Source: Pohlia nutans
Taxonomy: Eukaryota; Streptophyta; Bryopsida; Bryales; Mniaceae
Length of the DNA stretch: 64,000 nucleotides
Direction of reading: 5' to 3'
NCBI GenBank assembly: GCA_022496805.1
Contig: CM040090.1
Location: 18,284,001 to 18,348,000 of the forward strand
Below, in pieces: positions 31,441-41,549 of this stretch. Position numbers and translations under genes: made by a program. Below the pieces are notes generated by a model. That model was not told the origin of the DNA. It searched no databases and saw only the letters and a program-made list of their open reading frames with translations. How positions within the stretch are numbered: position 1 is the first letter of the stretch; each line of letters begins with the position of its first letter.

Positions 31441-32742
31441 GAGCATAAATGTACACGATGGAAGCATTTCCATCACGACATCGCGCCGCTCAACCTCAAA
31501 GCGGCATATGGAGCGGCACCAACCGGCAAATTTCGCCAGCCACCACCCGTCTCCCCCACGACTCGACCTCTGCCATCACCTGGGGTCAATCGACCCGCAC
31601 CCGACTCACCAACATCACGAGCCACGACACTAGCAATGCATTGGCGCCAGCGCTTGGAGGACGTCCAAGGAGCAGTAGGTTGACTCGAGGATGTCGGCTC
31701 CCGAGTGAACCTCCTCTTGTTCGAGGCGGTTCAAGCAAAAACCTACCTTCAAACCGAGCTCGACCGCCACCGATTGGAGAGTAGTCGACTGACCAAGGAC
31801 TCCACAACATACCAGTAACAGGTCGACAACCTCACCAACGAACTGGCAAGACTCCGTACTACTCTCACTACCGTCACGGAGGAGAAGAGTCAGACCGACA
31901 ACAAATTGACCCAGCTAGAAGCCGACCTCCACAGCAGTCGACAGCAGGAGCAGAAACACCAGAGCGAGCTCGTAGTAGCACAAAACGAACTGGAAGCGGC
32001 ACGAGCCGAGGTAGCAGCAACCCAGCTCAGTCTTCAGCAAGCTCGGAGGGAGATAGCCGACTCCAATAACCGACTCGACCTACTACTCCAGGACAACGAG
32101 GAAAAGTCCCGCCAATTCGCAAGTCGGGAGCTGCAGTTACACAAACTTCGAGTGCGCAAGTACCGACTCCGACTCAAGGCAAGAAATCGTATCAAGGTTC
32201 TCAAGCACACCCTCAGCACCGACTGCCACCAGCTCAACATGTACCGCAGGCAACTCGACCAACTTCAGCTCGACCACCCGGACTTGGAGATTCCAGCAGT
32301 CGACGAAGACGAAGAGAAGGATACGAGCCACCTCGAACCCGACCATTCGCTCTGGAAGAACCAGTTGACTGACGAAGACGAGGTCTTGACTACCGACGTC
32401 AAGTTAAGTGAGGACGACGACGAAGACGACAGCGAGTCGACCAATGAAGACGAAGACCGCGATCAGCAGCAACAAGACCAGCAGCCACCGCCAGTCAACC
32501 TTCAAGACACGGTGCAACAGCAGCCAGCCACTCCACACCCTCCTTCTCCACAGCAGCAACAGGATCAGCAGACCCTAGCACCCGACCAGATGATGACAGC
32601 ACCTACACCATCGGTCGACAACACCTCAGTCGACTTACCAGTAATCTCTTCACCACACTCTCTGGGGTTCGACTTCGGAGGAATGCCCCCTGATATTCGC
32701 TCGCCAGGCATGACCCAGGACTCTAGCGACGTCCACGACTGA
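31423..32742 (+). pseudogene. element E 3' coiled-coil ORF
   Basis: One frame from 31423 to the TGA at 32740-32742 with two internal stops (TGA 31681-31683; TAA near 31816). The first 85 aa are Pro-rich; from about 31650 to 32280 heptad-rich coiled coil follows (RLEDVQGAVG, QVDNLTNELARLRTTL, QLEADLHSSRQQEQKHQ, REIADSNNRLDLLLQ), then an acidic stretch (LSEDDDEDDSESTNEDED) and a Gln/Pro-rich tail. It sits where envelope-like ORFs occur in Athila elements, but no signal peptide or membrane segment is seen, so an envelope role is not supported. Confidence 0.6.
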
Positions 32743-32873
32743 TGACTCGACCTCAGCTGGGTCGATTACTTGACCGCGGGTAATTTTGTCATTCCTCGTG
32801 AACAAATTTTCCTAGTCACCGACCGGGGTAGTCTACAGTCCACAGGAGTGTACTTAGCTCAGAGGGAGGGTAA
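32743..32873 (+). other. element E 3' untranslated end with purine tract
   Basis: Ends CAGAGGGAGGGTAA immediately before the 3' LTR, the expected polypurine tract. Confidence 0.7.
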
Positions 32874-33417
32874 TGTTAACCGAATATTAGTTGATATTCC
32901 CTTAGGCTAAGAGTAGGCTAGTGTATACCCGGCAGGAATAGACCCAGCAGGAGACACGTGGCAGTACAGGCTGGTACAGACTGGTCGACCCGACTTTTCC
33001 GGTCGACCAGTCTGACACACTGTCAGACTAGTCTCCTATATGTACCTTCACTCTCTTCGAGAGAGTTGTTGCTATACCATTTGTACATCTTTTTGGCAGC
33101 CTCATTTATACTTCGTTCTTGTCCTACGCCTCTTCTTGTGTGCACTAGTATGTTAGACTACTGCTGTTAGACTACTGCTGTTTCCTGCTCTTGAATTATT
33201 TCTTGTGGTTGTATCTTGGTTAGTTGCAGTAGTCTGTGGGTTTGCAGGAGTCGACTTACTAGTATACTGGTGCTTTTCCTTAGTCGACAGTCTATTCTCC
33301 TTAGTAGAAACCTCTTACTACTCCCCTCAATCTCTAGAAACTAGTTTAGAGTGGAATAGTCTTGGGTGGAGTAGCTTCATTCGTTTAAGGTCGGTTCCTA
33401 AAAAAACCCCCTTAACA
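32874..33417 (+). repeat. element E 3' LTR
   Basis: 544 bp, about 13 substitutions relative to 20750-21293 and no indel, by my reading. Confidence 0.96.
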
Positions 33418-33560
33418 GTTTTGGTCGTAATCGGAGACAGAGGAGAAATTGTTAATTTGCTCAAAAACATTATTTAATTGCTTTTCGTAATTTTCAAATT
33501 GGTAGTCGCTATCAAGAGAAAAAAAATTCAAGAAGAAAATGAATAGAAAGAGGAAAAAAT
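33418..33560 (-). pseudogene. LINE ORF segment right of element E
   Basis: The minus-strand reading LDSDYQFENYEKQLNNVFEQ followed by INNFSSVSDYDQ runs in frame into the LINE ORF left of E once E and one GTTTT are removed. This shows that E landed in the LINE. Confidence 0.6.
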
Positions 33561-35348
33561 GATGCTAAAAAACAAGAGAAACGCATGGTCTTTTTGGAGT
33601 TCAGCGTGCAAGAAGCCTTGTGGAGCGATGTTTGATAGTTTTTTGGTCAAATGTTGATTTACACCTAGTTCCTAATTTCAAATGAAAACGGTCCCAAAGA
33701 AAGTGTGGGAATTATCCGTTTCTTTCTAGTCCAATTTGCTCAAGATTCTTCAAAATTGTGAAACTTGCGTTTCCCTAAAATTCTAATATACAATGCAAAA
33801 AAAGCTTTTGAATAAAATCTATTATTATATAAGCTTGAGAAGCATGCCACCTACACTTTGTTGTTCATCATTATTATCTATTGTTTTCCTAAAAATCTGA
33901 GAGTATTTAAAGACTTTGTTGAAATTACAAGTTGTTACAAGAGATAAGCTTTGAAAAATATCATAAAATTTATTATGATTTAAATAATTGTGAAACAATT
34001 AGTGTAATTTGGTTGAACAATAAAATATAAATTGGGTACTATCAAAATAATAATATTAATATATATTTAAAATGTAGAAAAATGATGAGGTTAGATCAAG
34101 TAAATGTAGTGTGTGAGTTAAATATCAATGAAATAAAAGTTGAGCTAAAAATAATAATTCTAGTATATTACGATAGAAAATTAATGGGCTCAACTACTCT
34201 AGGACTATGGCGTACATTGCCATATAGTTTATCTACTACATGACCATGCCGCCGCTCAAAATATTACGGACTAGCTACAACTTGTCGTCTTCACCAAAGC
34301 CTGCGGCTTGATGGTGCCGTGAGACCTTTACTCATTCCCACTCGGTTTCAGTGTCTTCCCCGCCGCACCTTTCAGTTCTCATTCTTACGTGCAGAACGTT
34401 TCTCATTCTCAATGAGCATTTGCAGCAATTGGGGGTTTTGATTTTCGCGAAGGACGTGAGCTCTTTCTAAGACAAGAATTGCACACAAGTATTTGCGATG
34501 TCGGCTTCTTTTGGAGTTTAGTTTGAATTCTTTGGTTGCACTAGAAACGTTTGCTTCATTGGCGGTGGAAGAATTTTTTTTTAAGGTGGAAGCGCTTCCA
34601 CGTGTTCCAGTTTAGGCGAGCGATCAAAAGGCACTTCAAAAGAGGGAGCTTCATGAGAAAGTGGAGATCGTGAACAAATTCGCATAGGGGTCATTCAAGC
34701 ACGCCATGAGGAGTTCAAAATCTTTAACCTGTCTGCGACATCTCACCAAGACTTGCTTTCTTGTTTCTATTTGCTTGGAGAGTGGGCTGAAGGTTGAAAT
34801 ATTGTTTAAAGGTTGCTGGTTGTGATAAGACTGCTACGACTGCAGGGATGCATTTTGTGAGCCTTGGTTTTGATGCATGTATTGAGGAAGTGGGTTTTGT
34901 TGGTTCATCATAATCTGATGTTGCTATTGGTGTATTTGAAGATAATGCTGTTGGGATGGTTGCATAGGCTGCGCTGCTCGAACCTACAAATGCCAATCAT
35001 ATCCGTCAAAGCTACACCTAAATAGAAAAACTCTGGTAAAAACACGTAAAGACCCTTTCACTGTGGTAGCCTCTTCACATATGCTGTGATAAAAAATCTG
35101 AGACTAAAGAAATTATGTCAGTATGATATCTGATATCTTTTCTTACTACTGCATCTCAACCTTCTAAGAACAAAACATTTATAGTTTTAAATTGATCATA
35201 TTGTATATTTTGAGTTTAGGATTTTTTCATATCATTAGATTGAGTGAAAAACACTTCTTGTTTTGGTTAAATAATTTTTTTGAGAAAACAAAAATCTTTA
35301 TATGAACTCTTGAAAACCGCTAAAATAAGTGAAGCCTATATTAAAGGG
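33561..35348. other. AT-rich DNA, no gene recognised
   Basis: Mostly AT-rich. A minus-strand open frame at 34724-34996 (90 aa, Ser/Thr/Ala-rich) has no recognisable domain and is not called. The left part may be eroded LINE. Confidence 0.5.
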
Positions 35349-35920
35349 TTAACCCCTAAAGGACCACGAGGCCACCACTTGGCTTCCGGAACTAGAAAGT
35401 AAGGAATTTCGAGTTGATGGACCTTGAATTGTAAAGTGAGCAACAAAGAGACCGTAGTTCTTTTTGAAAGCTGAATCCGTGAGTACCTCTTGATCGAACT
35501 TTCATGAAGTGTGCAATTATTGGTGTTGCACGGTATGTATTTTGGTGACACTTCAGACCCTCATATCTTCTTCCTCGCACCTCCAAATCACTTGAAATTT
35601 TTTCCACATTTTTAAAATGATGATTTCTACTCACAGTAAAAGTTTCAGATTTTTTGGAGCACTTTTGATCAATCCAATTTCAGCATGTGTACAAAATACC
35701 CTGAACAAGTTCCATCAATCTTCTCAACGGTGGCATTTTCTCAAAAATTGTGCGATTTTGTTGATCTTTTTTTCATACAAAAGCTATGTAAGTCTTCTTT
35801 GATTTCAACGGTGCCGATTGTCAAAATTATCCCACACCGACAAGGAATTGAACTTGTTATAAGAGCTAGTCAAGAAAACAAAAGCTAAGCTAAAAACCCC
35901 CTCGGTCCTTTAGGGGTTAA
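35349..35920. mobile_element. TTAA-flanked MITE, 572 bp
   Basis: TTAACCCCTAAAGGACC at 35349 is the exact inverse of GGTCCTTTAGGGGTTAA ending at 35920, a 17-bp perfect inverted repeat including TTAA. The left flank ATTAAAGGG|TTAA also looks like the right end of another such element. Non-coding, AT-rich interior. Confidence 0.82.
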
Positions 35921-36536
35921 TATAGTGGTATTTTTCTAGCACTAGTATTATATCGGGGTTTTCTTTGTGATCTTTCACGTACGGATTTTACTTCGATGTG
36001 GTAAGAAGGGCGAGGCAAAAGAGGAGGTTCCACGATACGCCAATGGATTTATTTTTTCCTTATTTGGGTTGACTAGTAGATATGATGTCTTCATGTATAC
36101 AAAATTGGGCACATTTTTCTCATAGTGATTCCATGGTTGATTTGATATATGTTACACATATTACTATGGGCTTCACTTAATTGAAATGTCTTTTCATCCT
36201 TCTCTCGACATTTTGGCAGTACACCGTGGGTTGGAAAAGAACATAACTTTGCTGTTGTAAAGAGGATTCTTGAAGAGCATGCAGTTTCTTGATGAGAAAA
36301 TTAGAGCTGCGAGATCTGGTCGCGTTTGTAAAACCCACCCACTTTGACTTCACAGTTTGTGAAGCTCTTTTTATATTTCACGTTTTATCTTTATTATGAC
36401 ATGCTGTCCATTTTTCATGATCTGCATTGCCTCCTTGATTTAAAAACATTTTAATGAAAACTATAAACGATTAGGATCTTTCAACAAAGTAGGGAATGGA
36501 TTGATCATTATATAGTCTACATGAATTTCCTCCCGT
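35921..36536. other. no gene seen
   Basis: AT-rich, with only short stop-bounded frames. Confidence 0.5.
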
Positions 36537-37790
36537 GTGTTTTGTGCTTTGGCCTTTCTTTCTACAGAGCGAGGCAAAGCAGCTCCTTTGGACGACTTCG
36601 TTTCTGCATTACTAGTTGTTGGTCAAAAAGTAGGTTTTCGAATCTATTTGAAAAGTCAAATGTTTTTGCAAACTTTGCAGGTTCTTAGATTTTTTTGTGT
36701 CATTACAAGTGTTGTTGAAACTATTGAGGTTTCTCTTATTTTATGAGTCAAGAATATTTAAACAAACTACAAGTATTAACTGCATCGAGGTATTTTGTCT
36801 TCTCATTTGAAGAGAGAATGTAGCATTGTTTTTTAAATTGCAAATTATCAAGTTAAATACTCACCTCACTTCATTTTTAACAACGTACTAATATTTTGGT
36901 TGGTTGTCACATGTTTGTTTTGTAGAATTGGTGGTCGAATACAAAATGACAAGTTCTCAAATGGTTGATGAAGAGTTAAGCGCACAATGTGGGGATTATC
37001 ACCCTCCTTCTTTACAAAGGTCACTAAGGGTTGCTCCATCAGTGCACCCGGGTTCTGTTCCAAGTGCTTTTGTTCAAAACCCTTCTATTCCAAGTACTTC
37101 TGTTCCAAGTACTTCTGGTTAAAATACTCCAAATCCTTCTATTGTGCCAAATGCTGATGGGCGACCTCCACATCCCTATGCTACGGCAACTGAGCATCAA
37201 ATGAATACATTAATGCAGATTATAAGAAATTTGGAAGCACAAATTAATGATCTAAGAGAAAAAATCGTTTATTACAAGCTTTAGTAAACAATAAAGTGAA
37301 TGAAAACCCTATACCAGACGTAGCCATATGGGAGTTTATCAAACCTTACATGAAGAAAATCTCCAAGAAATTAATGCTGGGAGTAGATGTTTCCAAAAAC
37401 AAGATGTTTTTTCATGAAGAACACATGAAAGAAGAAATATTGGCGGTTTTTAATGTTGGGGAAGGGGACATTTTTAAGCGGTCCGCATTTGAGAGGGCTT
37501 GAGAAGCAACGAAAGTAAAAGTCACAATTATTAATAGGCAGGGTAGATTTGCCTCTAACTTATGCACAGTTAGAGTTGTGGAAATTATTGGGTGTGCCAA
37601 AACCTCGGAATGAAAACCAAACATAAATAGAAACATGGAAAACCACCCTGAAACCATTGTTTAGATACGATAATTGGCGGAAGAAAGATAGTAATCCATT
37701 TGGATCAAATGCTTTTTTAGGCGCAATCTCATACATTAAGAGTGGAAAGAACTACTCCACAAAGGTCCCTGTGAACGTAGAAAGTTAGCA
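36537..37790 (+). pseudogene. decayed coding region, unrecognised
   Basis: Three frame segments follow one another: 36537-36746; 36904-37284 (one internal TAA at 37120; Pro/Ser-rich, then a short coiled coil MNTLMQIIRNLEAQINDLRE); and 37296-37502 (IWEFIKPYMKKISKKLMLGV .. EEILAVFNVGEGDIFKRSAF), continuing after a stop to about 37610. The composition is protein-like, but I recognise no family. It could be part of a mobile element or a multi-exon gene; intron borders were not established. Confidence 0.35.
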
Positions 37791-37799
37791 AGATATTTG

Positions 37800-39553
37800 A
37801 GTTTTCATTTTTTGTGTGTAAATAGGGTTCTTAATACTCTTAGTTTTAGTTTTAGTGTGAACTTCTTTAGAGCTTTTAATGTCAAAGTAGTTTTAAACGG
37901 TTAGGAAGTTAAGTTGGTTAGACCGGTTTTGGAAGTTACTTTGAGCTTGTAGCTTAGTATTAAAAGAGTTATGTTTTCTCTTTCTCTTTCTCGTTGTTTT
38001 TGAGCTTGGAGCAGTAGCAGATGTGAAATCTGGCTCCAATTGTTGTGTGTGAATTTTCTTTGTTAAATTCTGTGCAAAGACTATAATTCTGTAATAAGAG
38101 GCTTGAAGCAATTATTTCCATACAGTTTTTGTGTTTAAGTCCCAGTGATTGGGCAAGTGGTTATGTTTCCTGCGAAAGGAATTGTTTAGTTGGTCAATGC
38201 TTAAAGCCATTCTGTCAACTCAGTGCTTAAAGCAATTTGTCTAAGTGTGCTTAATAGTAATTGGAGTCTGCTTAAAGCAATAGTTTGTGATTGCATGGGC
38301 TTAAAGCTGTCCAGTATTTAATTGTTTAAGAGAGTTGCAGTGGCTTTGAGGCAGTGTTTATGAATGGATGTATGCTTAAAGCATTTGTTTAAGTCATTGG
38401 GATTTGTGTATGTGTGTACTCATGTTGATTTTGTGTAAGAAGTGATTAAGGTTTTGAAGCAATTAACTCAGTGTATGTAATTGCTTAAAGCGACTGTTTA
38501 GTATGATCAGGGCATACACCTTAGTAACAGTTGATGTGTATGGATGAGTGTCAGCAACAGCAATTGTTGTAGCTTTGAAGCAGCTTTTGTAAACGTGTGT
38601 TTTGCTTAAAGCAATTGTTTGAGTTGTTAGAACTTGAGTGTGTGCAGTTATAAGTTGAACCTGTGGGATGAATTAATTAAGCTTTGAAGTAATTAGTGAT
38701 ACTGTAACTGCTTAAAGCAATAGATGGTGATCAGAGTGTGAGCCTTTGAGCAATAATTGATTTGTATGAGTGAGGGAGAGCAATAGTAATTGCAGTGATT
38801 TTATGAACTTCAAAGTTGAGGCAGTTGAGAAAGAGATAATTATTTATAACCTGTTGAAGTAAGGAAGCTTAAAGCTAATAGTGGTCTGTTAGTGCTATAA
38901 GCAATACTCTGTGTTGATGTACTTTTGACATAAGTAAATTGGTCAAGGTTAAAGCAATTGAGTTTTTGTGTATATGGAAAGCAATGTGTGCAGGTGATTA
39001 AGAGTATTGAAACCAGTAACCTGGTGTTGTTAAGCCTTGAGCAAATCAGTACAAAGGATGCTATAAGCAAAACGATATATAAACTGCCTTGAGCAAGATA
39101 GTAACTAGTTCAATGCTATAAGCAATACTTGGACACTTGAGTGATGAATGAGTGATGCTACAAGCAAACTTTGTGAGGTTATGCCTTGAGCAAATGCAAC
39201 AGGAAATTGTTACTTTCGTGCCTTGAGCTATATGTTTTGTAATCCCTTCAGGCTAAAAGCTGCCTTTGTTTATAAGCCAACACACTAGGATAAGACAGGG
39301 ACTGCATATTTGTATTGTTGCATCCATAAGTCATGGACAAAAACTAGAGATAGGATAAAGAGTGTTTCCTATACCTATATCCAATGGGTTAATTTACCTT
39401 TATTTCCTGCAATAATCAAACTACAATAGAAAATTACCTTATAAGTGACCTTAATTACATTACAATAGACTATCTGACCTTCCTTAAACCAAAAGAACCT
39501 CCACTATACATCTCCTTGGGTGGTTTGTCTACCGAGTTTTTTTCCGACTAACA
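37800..39553 (+). repeat. putative element C 5' LTR region
   Basis: The right edge is fixed by the primer site; the LTR would end ..CCGACTAACA at 39553. The left edge cannot be fixed without the missing 3' LTR. Most of it is the GCTTAAAGC array. Confidence 0.5.
38190..39260. repeat. interspersed GCTTAAAGC / GCCTTGAGC / GCTATAAGC near-palindromes
   Basis: More than twenty short words of the form GC-T-T/A-A-A-GC followed by AA occur, among them TGCTTAAAGCAATT (38223), TTGCTTAAAGCAATTG (38602), GCTATAAGCAATAC (38893, 39112) and GCCTTGAGCAAAT (39033, 39184). GCTTAAAGC dominates the left, GCCTTGAGC and GCTATAAGC the right. Spacing is irregular (about 20-90 bp). Confidence 0.85.
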
Positions 39554-39556
39554 TTT

Positions 39557-39574
39557 TGGCGCCGCTGCCGGGGA
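39557..39574 (+). other. element C primer-binding site (tRNA-Asp type)
   Basis: TGGCGCCGCTGCCGGGGA differs at one position from the tRNA-Asp-complementary site of plant Athila-type elements (TGGCGCCGTTGCCGGGGA). Confidence 0.85.
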
Positions 39575-39935
39575 AAGTCTGGGCTAATTGGTGATTAAGA
39601 ATATAGGGTAGTAAAAATCGATAAGTAGTTTTATTATTCAAAGGGAATACCATATAAAAATATAAGCAAATTTAAAGAATAAAATATGTGAATTCCGTAG
39701 AAGAGTTTAGTTGAAACCTTCAAAGGAAGGATATGTATTCTTTATTTAAAACTTATTTTTGAAATTTAAATTGGGAAGAAGTTAATCTAATTGGAATTAG
39801 GTTTATGATTTGTTATTTTGATTTTAAGTAGAGAAAAGAACTTCACACTGGATGAAGCCGTTAAAAAATGGTATCTTGTCCCACAGTTAGCGATGATATC
39901 ATAGAAGAAATTTTGGAAAATATATTTCAAAATAG

Positions 39936-40373
39936 AATTGGGGACATAGAACAACTTATAGAACTCCATATAACTCAAGTAGAGTACCCCATAGAAAAAT
40001 AGGGAAAGCGAAACAATTTTCCCACGAGCCATTTCGAGGGATCAATTGTTCTCATCAACCCGTAAATCAAAGAGATTCTCTACCCAGTAGGATTAATAAC
40101 ACTAATACGGGCAATCATTGTAATTTTTGTGGGGAAGTTGGTCATTATAAAAAGACTTGTCTTAAGAAACAAATTTTTGACAGTCAGAAAAGACCAAACG
40201 TACCAACATCAATAACTTTTGAGCCAGAGTTTTTAAAAATAGCAAAGCTTCTGAGATCATTACAAATTAATTCCATTTCTGTACCAGAATTGCTTCAACT
40301 TAGAACTATTATAGATACCCTTATTTATTTTAATCCATCGAACAAAAATATACATTATAAATTAAGTAATTAA
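39936..40373 (+). pseudogene. element C upstream ORF with a CCHC zinc knuckle
   Basis: Open frame of 145 codons without a clear ATG (stop just upstream at 39933). A basic segment (VPHRKIGKAKQFSHE) is followed by CNFCGEVGHYKKTC, a canonical CX2CX4HX4C knuckle, and an Ile/Leu-rich tail (FLKIAKLLRSLQINSISVPE). It lies between the primer site and gag, where Ogre/Tat elements carry an ORF of unknown function. It may be a remnant of a second gag. Confidence 0.55.
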
Positions 40374-40379
40374 ATAGAG

Positions 40380-40404
40380 TACATTTAAATTTAATTTAAT
40401 TTAA

Positions 40405-40447
<43 letters not shown>
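40380..40447. repeat. (TTTAA)n and (AT)n microsatellite
   Basis: TTTAA pentamers at about 40388-40410, then an alternating AT run to 40446. Confidence 0.95.
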
Positions 40448-40449
<2 letters not shown>

Positions 40450-40472
40450 AAGTTAGATACGAACTTTTTGCC

Positions 40473-41246
40473 TTGTTAAGGTCAAGAATGACAAATGCAA
40501 CTAAATTGAAAATTGTAAACTCTTTGATTACTTTTTGGCCTTTTCGACCACAAATTAAAACCTTTGATAGTTTGATAGAACCGTGGTTATTAGCCTTGCA
40601 AACTGGTCAGTGGACACCTTTTTGTGAACAAAACCGAAATATACTTGTAATTATTTGTGGTAGATTAAACTATCTTAAAAATTATAAGAAATATTGGGTA
40701 GTGGAGAGGTATTGCGAATGATGCAAAATGAAATATTTATTTCCATGAGAAATACCGGAAATTTTAGAAGATTATTTCTCGGGCCCTTGCCTATTTATGG
40801 CATTTTATAGATTATATAAAAACGCCTATTTTGGACAAAGTTTTCAATTAAGCGGAACTTTTATCCAAGATAAAATTCTTAAAGAAAGAATAGAGAACTT
40901 ACCTTTAGATATTAAAAGAATTATATTTAGTAAAATCTGGGAAAGGATTGAACCTGATCGAGCTTTTGTAGTTAAAAAAGGAGAATTACTTTTAGATTTT
41001 TCTTTACATTATCTCCTTGTCCAATATAGCAAACTCAAATCACAAACCAAGTGTAAAGTACCACAAGGTTATGCTTGTTGGACAGGGTATAAAGTTTCGA
41101 AACCCATTTATAAATTTGTGTATGGACCAATGAATCCCTCCATAACACCTTTTATCCCAGATTTTATGTGTCGAGAAAAGATAAGCCCGTTAGCTCCATC
41201 TTTTAGTTTGGTATGCCCAAACACTTTTGCTTATATCAAATTCTAA
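40473..41246 (+). pseudogene. element C second upstream ORF, unknown
   Basis: 40473-40721 (82 aa, FWPFRPQIKTFDSLIEPWLL) is followed, after a stop and a frame change, by 40797-41246 (149 aa, NLPLDIKRIIFSKIWERIEP .. GYKVSKPIYKFVYGPMNPSI). It is protein-like and Leu/Ile/Tyr-rich, but no domain was recognised. It lies upstream of gag as in Ogre-type elements; whether it belongs to C or to an older insertion is not certain. Confidence 0.45.
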
Positions 41247-41549
41247 GGATTTAAGCATATTGCTAATTCCGATAATAATTTATAGAATTTGAAATTAAGT
41301 GAACAAGATCAAAGCAATTTAAACAGACCTATATTCCATAGTGGTTGTTTTTTCACTCACAAAACTAGTATAAGGGTTCTGGCTACCATTCAGTTGGGTA
41401 TCATAAGAAGTAAAGAAACTGGTTGGTCTAATCTTAAAAGGACATTGACAGTTTCTCGGACTTCTTGTGACCCTTCTCTTCCCTTTTAATAGATTGTAAA
41501 CTGATAAAAACTTTACTAAACATAATTATTTTCCTTATGGCCACCTTAA
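41247..41549 (+). other. spacer before element C gag
   Basis: Short frame 41289-41489 without a recognisable domain; otherwise untranslated. Confidence 0.4.

Larger units (their letters stand above)
20750..33417 (+). mobile_element. element E: Tat/Athila-like Ty3/gypsy retrotransposon
   Basis: 12.67 kb with 544-bp LTRs (20750-21293, 32874-33417), TG...CA ends and a GTTTT duplication (20745-20749, 33418-33422). About 13 LTR differences (roughly 2.4 percent) make it older than A, B and D. Order: leader with hexamer repeats, gag, protease, RT, RNase H, integrase, an extra domain fused to the integrase frame, a 1.7-kb non-coding block with 179-bp tandem repeats, a coiled-coil ORF, then the 3' LTR. 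The RT (FMKLFLDDFSVY) is of the Tat/Athila group. Lesions are two frameshifts and several stops. Its GC and CGAC-rich composition stands out from the AT-rich flanks. Confidence 0.93.

Noticed and set aside
31906..32742. Retroviral-type envelope protein in element E
   Set aside because: No signal peptide, transmembrane segment or cysteine pattern; the protein is coiled coil plus acidic and Gln/Pro-rich tail.
34724..34996. 90-aa Ser/Thr/Ala-rich minus-strand frame
   Set aside because: No domain, no supporting context, AT-rich intergenic DNA.
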